Assembly: GCA_049583715.1 (NCBI GenBank)
Contig: JBAUWJ010000071.1
Coordinates: 1 to 23,921 of the forward strand
Direction: 5' to 3'
Length of the DNA stretch: 23,921 nt
Source of the DNA: JAANXG01 sp049583715
GTDB taxonomy: Bacteria > Pseudomonadota > Gammaproteobacteria > Arenicellales > JAANXG01
Shown here: piece after piece, positions 14,350-22,132 of the stretch
Numbering within the stretch: the first letter of the stretch is position 1
Layout: each line of letters begins with the position of its first letter
Made by a program: the position numbers and the translations under genes
The notes under the pieces: generated by a model
The model's input: the letters and a program-made list of their open reading frames with translations, nothing else
The model's database searches: none
Told to the model about the DNA's origin: nothing

Positions 14350-14724
14350 ATGAACCAAGACTTCATAGACACCATGAACAAGGCCGGCAAGCAGGCCTTT
14401 GACGCCGCCAAGGAAGTGTCGGCCCTGAACGCCAGCACCCTGGAGACGGTGCTCGAAAAGCAGGTCGAGATGGCCAACCAGATGGTGGCCCTCAACACCA
14501 AGCAGGCGAAGATCGTCGCGGAGTTCAAGGACGCGCCCTCGGCCTTCCAGGCCCAGGCCGCCCTGATCCAGGAGATCACCGAGCAGGCCGCCGGCAACGC
14601 CCGCGACCTCGTCGAGATCCTGAACAAGACCCGCGCGGCCTACGACAAGCTCTTCCAGAAGGGCTTGAAGGAGACCACCGAGGCGGTGAAGAAGGCCCAG
14701 GCCGGCATCAACCTGGCCGCCTGA
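14350..14724 (+). CDS. Phasin family protein
   Basis: This small (124 aa), helical, Ala/Lys/Glu-rich protein has no cysteine or tryptophan and no signal peptide. The layout MNQDFIDTMNKAGKQAFDAA, then LETVLEKQVEMANQMVALN, and a C-terminal RAAYDKLFQKGLKETTEAVK is typical of phasins, which coat polyhydroxyalkanoate granules and set their size and number. Phasin-like proteins also occur without PHA storage. The ATG at 14350 follows GGAGAA at 14338-14343. The gene has a strong promoter with a likely PhaR operator. The neighbouring SDR and YciA-like thioesterase could touch acyl-CoA metabolism but are separated by repeats and need not be part of the same unit. Confidence 0.85.
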   Translation: MNQDFIDTMNKAGKQAFDAAKEVSALNASTLETVLEKQVEMANQMVALNTKQAKIVAEFKDAPSAFQAQAALIQEITEQAAGNARDLVEILNKTRAAYDKLFQKGLKETTEAVKKAQAGINLAA

Positions 14725-14762
14725 GCGACCCCGTCCACGGAACAGGAGCAAAGGCATAGTAT

Positions 14763-14780
14763 CGGCACAGGGACGTGCCG
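14763..14780 (+). terminator. Candidate terminator downstream of the phasin gene
   Basis: CGGCAC-AGGGAC-GTGCCG is a 6-bp stem followed by a pyrimidine-rich TTGCCTTCTTTCC. Weak intrinsic terminator at best. Confidence 0.35.
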
Positions 14781-14792
14781 TTGCCTTCTTTC

Positions 14793-14936
14793 CTCTCGCC
14801 AAGGCGCCAAGCGCGCCAAGAGGTTTGTCGGCTGCTTGATCCCGGCGCTCAATACAGCGGCGGATCACCCGAACGCCCGATCCTTCCGCTGAACAGCTCC
14901 ATTGACTCCTTGGCGCGCTTGGCGCCTTGGCGAGAG
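14793..14936. repeat. Perfect 28-bp inverted repeat around an 88-nt spacer
   Basis: The stretch 14793-14820 (starting CTCTCGCCAAGGCG) is the exact reverse complement of 14909-14936 (ending GCCTTGGCGAGAG). The arms consist of CGCCAAG-type sub-repeats. The 88-nt interior holds no gene. The gap between the phasin and the SDR gene (14725-15042, 318 bp) contains this element, the small hairpin before it, and otherwise nothing I can identify. It could be a MITE or an intergenic palindrome that folds in RNA. Confidence 0.8.
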
Positions 14937-15042
14937 CAAATCCGTACTCCGCCCCACGAATACTCACGAGCGGCTTCTTTGTCTTTCAGTCCCTTGTTGT
15001 GTAACCTTGTGTCGTAATTTTCGCAGGCACGACGATCCTTTA

Positions 15043-15738
15043 ATGTCAAAGATATGCGTCATCGCCGGCGTTGGTCCCGGCAATGGACTATCACTCGCCA
15101 AACGCTTCGCGTCCGGCGGCTGCCAGGTGGTGCTTCTGGCGCGCAGCCAGGCCAGGCTGGACGAGATCTCGGGCCAGGTGCCCGGCTCCAGATCCTTCGT
15201 CTGTGACGTCAGCGACGAAACTGCGGTGATCGACACTTTCCAGGCCATCGCCAGGGACATCGGCGACGTGGACATCTTCATACACAATGCAGGCGCGGGA
15301 GTATTCGGCTCCGTCGAGGACATCGACTCGGTCGCATTCGAGAACGCCTGGCGGGTCAACGCGCTCGGCTGCTTCCTGTGTTGCCGGCAGGTCATCCCCG
15401 CCATGAGGAGCCGCGGCGGAAACATCGTCGTCATCGGCGCCACCGCCTCCAAGCGCGGCGGCGCCCGATTCGCCGCCTTCGCCTCCGCCAAGGCCGCCCA
15501 ATACAACCTCGCCCAGTCCATGGCCCGCCATCTCGGCCCCCAGGGGGTGCATGTCAGCTACATCATCATCGACGGGGTCGTGGACATCCCGCGGACCCGG
15601 GAGCGTTTCCCCGATCGTGAAGATTCGTTCTTCCTGAAGCCGGACCACATCGCCGAGACGGTCTTCCAGATCACCGAGCAGCCGCCTTCCGCCTGGACGT
15701 TCGAGGTAGATCTGCGGCCGGCCGCCGAAAAATGGTGA
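15043..15738 (+). CDS. Short-chain dehydrogenase/reductase family protein, catalytic Tyr replaced
   Basis: The 231-aa protein has a Rossmann fold of SDR type. The nucleotide-binding turn is GVGPGNG (residues 9-15), LLAR (31-34) follows beta-2, CDVSD (54-58) marks the adenine contact, and HNAG (81-84) is the family NAG motif. The active-site segment reads GATASKRGGARFAAFASAKAA: Ser136 and Lys150 are present but the YxxxK tyrosine is Phe146. A tail with YIIIDGVVDIPRTRERFP follows. I recall a subgroup of SDRs in which Phe is normal at this site; such proteins may be non-oxidoreductive or use another acid. The start at 15043 begins MSKICVIAG, the usual N-terminal beta strand. It stands between two repeat elements. 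Confidence 0.85.
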   Translation: MSKICVIAGVGPGNGLSLAKRFASGGCQVVLLARSQARLDEISGQVPGSRSFVCDVSDETAVIDTFQAIARDIGDVDIFIHNAGAGVFGSVEDIDSVAFENAWRVNALGCFLCCRQVIPAMRSRGGNIVVIGATASKRGGARFAAFASAKAAQYNLAQSMARHLGPQGVHVSYIIIDGVVDIPRTRERFPDREDSFFLKPDHIAETVFQITEQPPSAWTFEVDLRPAAEKW

Positions 15739-15760
15739 GGATCCGCGGCGGGTTGATAAC

Positions 15761-15805
15761 GGGGACAGACCACGTTTTTGATCGTCAAAAACGTGGCCCG
15801 TCCCC
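15761..15805. repeat. REP-like hairpin with 21-nt arms
   Basis: The arm 15761-15781 (starts GGGGACAGACCACG) pairs with 15785-15805 (TCAAAAACGTGG to GTCCCC) around a TCG loop, with two mismatches. It lies 22 nt after the SDR stop and lacks a T-run on its exit side, so it looks like a dispersed palindrome, not a classical terminator, though it could still block read-through or protect mRNA ends. The GGGGACAGACCACG head is a repeat I have seen in many proteobacterial genomes. Confidence 0.75.
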
Positions 15806-15859
15806 ATTTCGGACCGCTCCTGCCCGGTGCCGCCGCGGCGGACGGTGCTGACGGGATCG

Positions 15860-16264
15860 ATGGCCGAAATCCTGCAGTTACCGGACCGCGAGCCGGTGAT
15901 CCGCATCATCCCGATGCCGAAGGACACCAACCCCAACGGCGACATCTTCGGCGGCTGGCTCATGTCTCACGTCGACCTCGCCGGCAGCATCGTCGCCAGA
16001 TCCCGCATCCAGGGACGCATGGCGACAGTCGCGGTCAACCAGTTCACGTTCAAGCACCCGGTGTACGTCGGTGATCTCGTGAGCATCTACGGAGAGGTGC
16101 TGCGCGTCGGCACCACTTCGCTGACCGTCTACACGGAGGTGTATGTCGAGCGCAGCACGATCGGGGAATATGCGGGTGAGATCGTGCGGGTCACCGATGC
16201 GACGCTGACCTACGTCGCCCTGGACGAGAGCCGCCGGCCGCGGCCGATACCGCCGCTGGAGTGA
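15860..16264 (+). CDS. yciA: YciA-type acyl-CoA thioesterase
   Basis: The 134-aa protein is a single hotdog domain close to E. coli YciA, a broad-range acyl-CoA hydrolase. The signature MPKDTNPNGDIFGGWLMSHV (residues 19-38) followed by Asp39 holds the conserved Asn24/Asn26-Gly and the active-site Asp39 region; TVAVNQFTFKHPVYVGD (56-72) and GTTSLTVYTEV complete the fold. The family works as a multimer in the cytoplasm on CoA thioesters. The ATG at 15860 gives the normal length; an upstream GTG would add an unlikely 11-residue leader. It probably has its own promoter, since the REP-like hairpin separates it from the SDR gene. It ends 70 bp before the large flavoprotein gene. Confidence 0.85.
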   Translation: MAEILQLPDREPVIRIIPMPKDTNPNGDIFGGWLMSHVDLAGSIVARSRIQGRMATVAVNQFTFKHPVYVGDLVSIYGEVLRVGTTSLTVYTEVYVERSTIGEYAGEIVRVTDATLTYVALDESRRPRPIPPLE

Positions 16265-16334
16265 GGATCCGCGCACTATCTTCACACCGTCGCCGTTGGG
16301 CATAATCGCAGGCCCCTCACCCCATCCGAGCTCC

Positions 16335-19300
16335 ATGACGGCGATCTCCGAGCACCTGAAATTCGAAGACCTTCGAACGCTGCAAGGTCTCGAGGCACTG
16401 GACGCGGCCTTCCTCGAGGAGCTCGAGGCCGCGGACACCGGTCTTCACACCCGCCTCCTGGCTCATCGGCAGGGACCGGGCGAGAAGGGCACCGCCTTGA
16501 GCGAGCTGCTGGTCGCCGCCGCTCCACACCTTCAGGACTTCCTTGCCCGGCGTTTCGACATCGAGGATGAGCTGTCCCGCCAGCGGGCGGCCGTCGAGGA
16601 GCTCAGTCCTCTCACCGTCTTCAAGGACGAGTTCGTCAAGAAGCGCGCCAGGCGCTACAAGGGGGATACCCGGCGTTCGTTCTCCGAGCTGAACTACTGG
16701 CTCGAGTCCCGGATCGGACGCCAGGCCGGCGCCGACCGCGAGCTGGCCGTCGCCCGCCTGGCGGTCCGGCTCCTGCGCGACGACGACGACCCGGATGCCG
16801 TGGACAGGTTGACCGAGTGGTGCATCCGCGCCGGGCAGGACGTCGAGGGTCGCGCCCTGGTGCGGGGATGGACGAGCTTCAAGCTGCCCCGGCCGGTGGA
16901 CCACGCCCGTCTCGTACCCCTCGCCAAGCGCGAGAACGAGGACTACGAATATTTCGAGCTGCCTTCCGGAAAGTTCCGGCAGCGTGACGGTTTCGGGCTG
17001 ACCGATCCGCGCATGTCCCTGCGCCAGGTCGTCGACGAGATCAACTACTGCGTCTATTGCCACAAGAACGCGGGCGACTTCTGCTCCACCGGCTTTCCCG
17101 AGAAGAAGAAGCAGCCGGAGCTGGGGCTGAAGGTCGATCCCCTCGGCGTGACGCTCACCGGCTGTCCCCTGGAAGAGAAGATCTCGGAGATGCACACCCT
17201 GAAGCGGGACGGCCAGTCCCTGGCGGCGCTGGCCGTGGCGATGGTGGACAATCCCATGCTGCCCGCGACCGGACACCGCATCTGCAACGACTGCATGAAG
17301 GGATGCATCTACCAGAAGCAGGATCCGGTCAACATCCCCCAGATCGAGACCCGAATCCTCACCGACGCGCTGGCGCTTCCCTGGGGCGTCGAGATCTACG
17401 ACCTGCTGACCCGCTGGAATCCCCTGCGCCGCACCCAGCACATCATGCAGCCCGGCAACGGCAAGCGCGTGCTGATCGCCGGGCTGGGGCCGGCGGGATT
17501 CACCATGGCCCACCACCTCACCATGGCGGGCTGCGCGGTAGTGGGCATCGACGGGCTCAAGATCGAGCCGCTGCCGGACGAGCTGCTCAACGAGCCGGTG
17601 CGCGACTACTCGTCCCTGCGCGAGCGCCTGGACGAACGCATCATGGCGGGCTTCGGCGGCGTGGCGGAGTACGGGATCACGGTGCGCTGGGACAAGAACT
17701 TCCTGAAGCTCATCTACCTCACACTGGCGCGGCGACAGAATTTCCAGGTGTTCGGCGGCGTGCGCCTCGGCGGCACGCTCACTCTGGACGACGCCTGGGA
17801 GCTCGGCTTCGATCACGTTTGCGTCGCCAACGGCGCCGGTTATCCCCGTGTCATCAACATCGGCAACAGCCTGGCGCGGGGCATGCGACAGGCAAACGAC
17901 TTTTTGATGGCCCTGCAGCTCACGGGCGCCGCCAAGGCCGACAGCCTGGCGAACCTGCAGATCCGGCTGCCGGCGCTGGTCATCGGCGGCGGCCTGACGG
18001 CGGTCGACACCGCCACCGAGGTGCAGGCGTACTACATCAAGCAGGTGGACAAGCTGCTCATGCGCTTTGAAGCCCTGGTCGAGAGCTACGGCGAGGCGCA
18101 CGTGATGCGCCCGTTGGACGAGGAGAACCAGGGCATTCTGCAGGAGTTCCTGGATCATGGCCGCGCCGTGCGGGCCGAGCGCGAGAAAGCGCGGCAAGAG
18201 GGCCGCGAGCCCGACTTCGTCTCCCTGATCCGTGGCTGGGGCGGCGTGTCCATCGTCTACCGCAAGAGCATCAACGAGTCGCCCGCCTACCAGCGCAACC
18301 ACGAGGAAATCGTCAAGGCCATGGAGGAAGGCATCTACTACATCGAGGGCATGGAGCCGGTGCGCGCGGAGCTCGATCGATACGGTCACGTCGAAACCCT
18401 GGTCTGCCGGCCCCGTGTCAAGAAGGAAGGCCGGTGGATCGCCTCGGGCAAGGAGGTCACGCTGCCCGCGCGCGCCATCCTGGTCGCCGCCGGCACTTTC
18501 CCGAACACCATCTACGAGCACGAGCATCCCGGCACCTTTCAGATCGAGGACAACCACTTCGCCACCCACGTGGAGCACTCGAACGCCCTGCAGCCGGTGC
18601 GCGTAGCCGAACACTGCAAGGCCCCGGAGTTCGGCCCGTTCACCTCCTACCTCGAAGGCCGGCACAACGTCAGCTTCCTCGGCGACGCCCATCCGGTCTT
18701 CAACGGCAGCGTCGTCAAGGCCATCGCCTCCTCCGCGCGCAGCTACCCGGAAGTGCTGAAGGCGCTGGCGGCAACGCCGGAGCGAGATGCGGACCTCGCC
18801 GCATTCCAGGACCGCGTGCGCTTCAGCCTGGACGTCCGCGTCGCCAGCGTCGACGCCAGCCATCCGGCGGTCATCGAGCTGAAGGTCAAGGCGCCGCTCG
18901 CGGCCCGGAACTTTCAGCCGGGACAGTTCTTCCGGCTGCAGATGCTGGAGACCACCAGCGACAAAGTGCTCGGCACCCGCCTGCAGATCCCGCTGCAGAC
19001 CATCAGCGGCGCGGGCGTGGACGGCGACGCCGTGCGGCTGTTCCTGCTCAGATGGGGCGCCAACGCCCGGCTGGTCCAGCGCCTCGAGCCCGGCGATCCA
19101 CTGGTGCTGATGGGGCCGACGGGCTGCCCCACACCTGTCCGCGAGAACAAGACCGTGCTGGTGATCGCGGGCACCTGGGGCGCCGCCGTCATGCTGGCGC
19201 TGGGCCGGCGGATGCGCGAGCACCACAACCGGGTGATGTATATCGGCGCCTTCGGCGACCCCGGTCAGGTCTATTGCCGGGACGAGCTCGAAAGCGTGTG

Positions 19301-19814
19301 CGACCAGATCGTGTGGACGACCGCCAGCGAGGAGCTGATCGAGGCGCGCCGGCCCCAGGATTGCTCGGTGCGCTCGGTCGATATCATCGACCTCATCAAG
19401 CAGTACGCCGCCGGCGAGCTCACCGACCGTCCCGGCATCCTCTTGAACGAAGTCGACGAAATCCTCGTGATGGGGTCCAGCCGGCTGCTCAAGGGTATGC
19501 AGTCAGCCCTGGGGACCGACTTCGCCGGCATCTTCAGGTCGGATGTCGAAGTCAACGGCACGGTCGGCAGTCCCATGCAGTGCATGTTGAAAGGCGTGTG
19601 CGCCCAGTGCCTGCAGTGGCAGATCGACCCGGAAACCGGGCGCCGTACGAAAGCGGTGTTTTCCTGCGCCATGCAGGATCAGCCCCTGATGTGGATAGAC
19701 GTCGACAACCTCGTCGCGCGCCAGTCCCAGAACCGCGTCCAGGAGCACCTCGGCAACCTGTGGGTCGATCATGTGCTCAGCCAGCCCGAAGCTCGCAGGA
19801 ACCGGAGTGCCTGA
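16335..19814 (+). CDS. Giant FAD/Fe-S pyridine-nucleotide oxidoreductase fusion (1159 aa)
   Basis: The protein joins at least three parts. Residues 1-230 are helical with no domain I can name. Residues about 237-330 hold a Cys-rich segment (Cys239, 242, 250, 277, 317, 320, 324), like the Fe-S region before the flavin domain of GltD and PreT. Next comes an FAD-binding motif GLGPAG (383-388) and a second nucleotide motif VIGGGLTAVDT (about 550), as in GltD-type reductases. From about 861 (FQPGQFFRLQML) a ferredoxin-NADP-reductase-like module resembles PyrK or SudB, with VLVIAGTWGAA (about 942) and a C-terminal cluster CMLKGVCAQC plus a distal SCAMQD. It probably passes electrons between NAD(P)H and an unknown acceptor. 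The ATG at 16335 was chosen because upstream sequence is not protein-like. It has no operon partner and converges on the next gene 11 bp away. Confidence 0.8.
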   Translation: MTAISEHLKFEDLRTLQGLEALDAAFLEELEAADTGLHTRLLAHRQGPGEKGTALSELLVAAAPHLQDFLARRFDIEDELSRQRAAVEELSPLTVFKDEFVKKRARRYKGDTRRSFSELNYWLESRIGRQAGADRELAVARLAVRLLRDDDDPDAVDRLTEWCIRAGQDVEGRALVRGWTSFKLPRPVDHARLVPLAKRENEDYEYFELPSGKFRQRDGFGLTDPRMSLRQVVDEINYCVYCHKNAGDFCSTGFPEKKKQPELGLKVDPLGVTLTGCPLEEKISEMHTLKRDGQSLAALAVAMVDNPMLPATGHRICNDCMKGCIYQKQDPVNIPQIETRILTDALALPWGVEIYDLLTRWNPLRRTQHIMQPGNGKRVLIAGLGPAGFTMAHHLTMAGCAVVGIDGLKIEPLPDELLNEPVRDYSSLRERLDERIMAGFGGVAEYGITVRWDKNFLKLIYLTLARRQNFQVFGGVRLGGTLTLDDAWELGFDHVCVANGAGYPRVINIGNSLARGMRQANDFLMALQLTGAAKADSLANLQIRLPALVIGGGLTAVDTATEVQAYYIKQVDKLLMRFEALVESYGEAHVMRPLDEENQGILQEFLDHGRAVRAEREKARQEGREPDFVSLIRGWGGVSIVYRKSINESPAYQRNHEEIVKAMEEGIYYIEGMEPVRAELDRYGHVETLVCRPRVKKEGRWIASGKEVTLPARAILVAAGTFPNTIYEHEHPGTFQIEDNHFATHVEHSNALQPVRVAEHCKAPEFGPFTSYLEGRHNVSFLGDAHPVFNGSVVKAIASSARSYPEVLKALAATPERDADLAAFQDRVRFSLDVRVASVDASHPAVIELKVKAPLAARNFQPGQFFRLQMLETTSDKVLGTRLQIPLQTISGAGVDGDAVRLFLLRWGANARLVQRLEPGDPLVLMGPTGCPTPVRENKTVLVIAGTWGAAVMLALGRRMREHHNRVMYIGAFGDPGQVYCRDELESVCDQIVWTTASEELIEARRPQDCSVRSVDIIDLIKQYAAGELTDRPGILLNEVDEILVMGSSRLLKGMQSALGTDFAGIFRSDVEVNGTVGSPMQCMLKGVCAQCLQWQIDPETGRRTKAVFSCAMQDQPLMWIDVDNLVARQSQNRVQEHLGNLWVDHVLSQPEARRNRSA

Positions 19815-19825
19815 AGACACGGCCC

Positions 19826-21139
19826 TCAGGCCTGCGAAGCGCGCCTCGCCGCCCTGCCCGGCATCTCCTTGAGGCGTCGCCAGAGACGGTGATACCAGGG
19901 AAGCCGCCGTCCCGTCGCCAGCTCGAGGGCCTTCAGGTCGATGTCGCCGATGATCTCGTCGATCTCGCGCAGCCAGGCCATGAGATGCCGCCTGTATCGC
20001 GGATAGCGCCTCTCCACCAGCGGCAGGACCGTTTCCTCGATGCGCTGCTCGACATCGCGGGGCAGAGGCTTGTCGTATCCCCGGACGCCGGGTGGCACCT
20101 CTTGCGGAGCCAGCAGATCGTCCCGGTCCAGGTGTCCCCCCTGCATCATGGACAGCAACGCGTAAAGAAGGTGCTTCCTGTGCCATTTGAGGTTCCGGAG
20201 CGTGGACGAGGGGCTGGTGCCCACGATCGACTCATGCAGCCAGTATGAGTTGTTGAAACAATCGAGGTCGTTGTACTTCCCGAGCAGCCAGGGAATGTCG
20301 TAGCCGAAGGCAATCGGAAGAATCGAAACCCTGGCATCGGGCTCGATCAACATGCGGCAGCCCAGGCGCTCCTTCATGAGGTAGCTCGCGACCGCCAGGG
20401 TGTGCGAATTGTGCATGCCTTCCAGGAAGACTTCGTCGATCCTGTCTTTGAATGCCTGCGTGCGCATGAGGCAGCAATGACTCTCGGCAAAGTCTATCTC
20501 GAGCTTCTCGGGGTGCACGCCGGCCACGTCGGCACCGAGAGGACATTCTTTGGTAGTTTGCTTTCGCTTGACGCGGCTGGCGGAGACCTGCAGCACCTTC
20601 GAGCCGCTGAAATGAACGGCTCCGCCGTGCATGAGGATCAGCGGCGAGACTACGTCGCAGTGATCCGCCTCCATCGTACGGATCATCCTGCTCAACCACC
20701 CGGGCTCGAACAACATGTTGTTGTCCACGAACAGCGTGTAGGGCGTCGCCACCAGGTCGAGGACCAGCAGCCTCGCGATCTGCCGCGAGACCGGCTCGTC
20801 GACGCGCAGGCAGAAGAAGTTCTGTTTCTCCCGCGCGAGCGCTCGCAGGTAATCGCGCACGACGGGCGGCGATGCCACATCGACATAGAAGACCACGAAC
20901 CGGGCGGAGGTCGCCTCGTAGAGACTTTCCATATTGACCCGGGTGGTGGCGTAGCCGTGGCGCGGAATGCAGACAACGGTGGCCTCGGCATCCCCGATGC
21001 CGGCGTCCTCCACGCTTCGCCTGAACGCGGACAGCTCGGCGCGCAGTCTCACCCTGATGCTCGCGGCTTCATGGTTCATGGGAGGCCCTTCCGCGGTGCG
21101 ACGATACGAGGAAACGGGATGTCTTTCCGGCGAGCTCAT
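19826..21139 (-). CDS. Family 2-like (GT-A) glycosyltransferase
   Basis: A GT-A fold is indicated by TVVCIPRHGY (54-63), the second strand FVVFYVDVASP and TPYTLFVDNNMLFEPGWLSR (132-151). The usual DxD/EDD metal motif is weak: DNN at 139-141. Later stretches (CDVVSPLILMHGG, a CCLMRTQAF acceptor-like loop and MLIEPDARVSILP) match the general GT2 order. No membrane segment is visible, so it is probably soluble or peripheral. The ATG at 21139 overlaps the upstream stop as ATGA; an alternative ATG at 21079, with GGAAGGG about 8 nt upstream, would drop 20 residues. No polysaccharide genes surround it, so the acceptor is unknown. It could be a degenerate relative without activity. Confidence 0.7.
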   Translation of the reverse strand: MSSPERHPVSSYRRTAEGPPMNHEAASIRVRLRAELSAFRRSVEDAGIGDAEATVVCIPRHGYATTRVNMESLYEATSARFVVFYVDVASPPVVRDYLRALAREKQNFFCLRVDEPVSRQIARLLVLDLVATPYTLFVDNNMLFEPGWLSRMIRTMEADHCDVVSPLILMHGGAVHFSGSKVLQVSASRVKRKQTTKECPLGADVAGVHPEKLEIDFAESHCCLMRTQAFKDRIDEVFLEGMHNSHTLAVASYLMKERLGCRMLIEPDARVSILPIAFGYDIPWLLGKYNDLDCFNNSYWLHESIVGTSPSSTLRNLKWHRKHLLYALLSMMQGGHLDRDDLLAPQEVPPGVRGYDKPLPRDVEQRIEETVLPLVERRYPRYRRHLMAWLREIDEIIGDIDLKALELATGRRLPWYHRLWRRLKEMPGRAARRASQA

Positions 21140-21642
21140 TCGGTCCGGTGGACGTGCCGCTCGAGCATCTCTCGAGCCTTGTCACTGTCCTCGAAGGCCG
21201 GCGCGTTCTCGATCATTGCGACGTAGTCCCCGGGCAGCCCGTGCTCCCGGGCGCCGATCAACACGTGGTCCCGGTACCAGTCGTAGGGCAGATACGTCCC
21301 GTCGATGACCAGCGCGTAATATGTCAGCGCCGTGACCCTCCGTTCCTGCTCGAGAAGCCACAGCTCGACGTATTTCTGCCCGTAGCTCCGGCCCAGTCCC
21401 TCGACGCGGTCCAGGCTGGGCTTCTCGGCCCGGCTCATTTCGTAGAGCACGCCATAGACGACGTCGTCAGGTGTCGCGGGCGCGATATCGCACTTTCCCG
21501 AGCCATCCCCGCCCTTCTTGTGCCACGCCAGTGTGTGCCCGGACAACCTGCCGACATCCAGAGGCCGGGCGCTGGGCACCCGCTGCCTGAGGCGCCGCGA
21601 GGACATGTTCGAGCCGTAGGCGAAGTAGTAGAGTTCATCCAT
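21136..21642 (-). CDS. Gamma-glutamylcyclotransferase-like (AIG2/GGCT fold) protein
   Basis: The 168-aa protein shows the family phosphate-like loop YFAYGSNM (residues 6-13), LAWHKKGGDGSGKCDIAP, and the likely catalytic Glu81 in LDRVEGLGRSY. GGCT enzymes release 5-oxoproline from gamma-glutamyl compounds, contributing to glutathione or gamma-glutamylamine turnover. The exact substrate is not readable. The start at 21642 (MDELYYFAYGSN) places the core at the beginning as usual; longer frames would run into the repeat block. Coupled by an ATGA overlap to the glycosyltransferase-like gene downstream. The -10 box lies only 11 bp ahead of the ATG. Confidence 0.85.
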   Translation of the reverse strand: MDELYYFAYGSNMSSRRLRQRVPSARPLDVGRLSGHTLAWHKKGGDGSGKCDIAPATPDDVVYGVLYEMSRAEKPSLDRVEGLGRSYGQKYVELWLLEQERRVTALTYYALVIDGTYLPYDWYRDHVLIGAREHGLPGDYVAMIENAPAFEDSDKAREMLERHVHRTE

Positions 21643-21652
21643 ACACCGAGGG

Positions 21653-21658
21653 ATTATA
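21653..21658 (-). promoter_or_regulatory. -10 box of the GGCT-like gene, possibly leaderless mRNA
   Basis: TATAAT on the minus strand within GCGCCGGTATAAT. The ATG at 21642 is 10 bp beyond the box, so transcription would begin about 4 nt before the start codon. No good -35 is seen. Confidence 0.5.
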
Positions 21659-21732
21659 CCGGCGCTTCCCTTCCTGTCTGCGCTTGCCCTTCGGACGGCA
21701 CACCTTGCAAGCACCCGATTCCTCCCGTGTGG

Positions 21733-22014
21733 GTCGGCTTTCAGCCCGACACAGAGCGGTGCCAGAGCACACACCGCGTCGGAATGAATTCCGACCCACA
21801 GGGATGTGGGGAGTGTCGGAGATCGTCGGGAACGAGATCCGACCGACCCACTTCGGATGTGGGGAGTGTCGGAGATCGTCGGGAACGAGATCCGACCGAC
21901 CCACAACGGCCACGGCCGAGCGCCGCAATGTCGATCGGTCGGTCTGTGGGTCGGAATTCATTCCGACAAGGACATGTGCCATCCCCGATCCCGGCTGTCG
22001 GCGTAAACACCGAC
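21733..22014. repeat. Right-hand repeat block: GTCGG-N8-CCGAC palindromes and 52/53-nt units
   Basis: The 490-bp gap 21643-22132 has no gene. Four 18-nt palindromes of form GTCGG-N8-CCGAC lie at 21733-21750, 21778-21795, 21950-21967 and 21997-22014. Two near-identical direct repeat units (21793-21844 and 21845-21897) each contain a longer GTCGGA...TCCGAC stem. The 52-nt unit matches the one at 121-172. The sequence 22015-22132 holds no repeat I recognise and probably contains the ABC operon promoter, which I could not locate. Confidence 0.8.
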
Positions 22015-22132
22015 CCGGCAGCCTTGCTTCGACATTGATACAGGTCAACGCCGGGCGGGCCGAACGGCGATACCTTTCGCTCCTGTCCTGACCTCGCGAG
22101 CCGCTGCCAACGCGCGTGCATTTCGAACCTGC

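Noticed and set aside
16317..19226. 969-codon minus-strand open frame
   Set aside because: Antisense to the giant flavoprotein, whose Fe-S, FAD and NAD motifs are unmistakable. The long antisense frame is what high-GC coding DNA gives.
21733..22014. Possible CRISPR array, because of regular repeats
   Set aside because: Units are directly adjacent with no unique spacers, the palindromes are irregularly spaced, and there are no cas genes.
21684..22121. Short open frames inside the right-hand repeat block
   Set aside because: The frames exist on both strands because the repeat unit lacks stops. The protein repeats merely reflect the DNA repeats.
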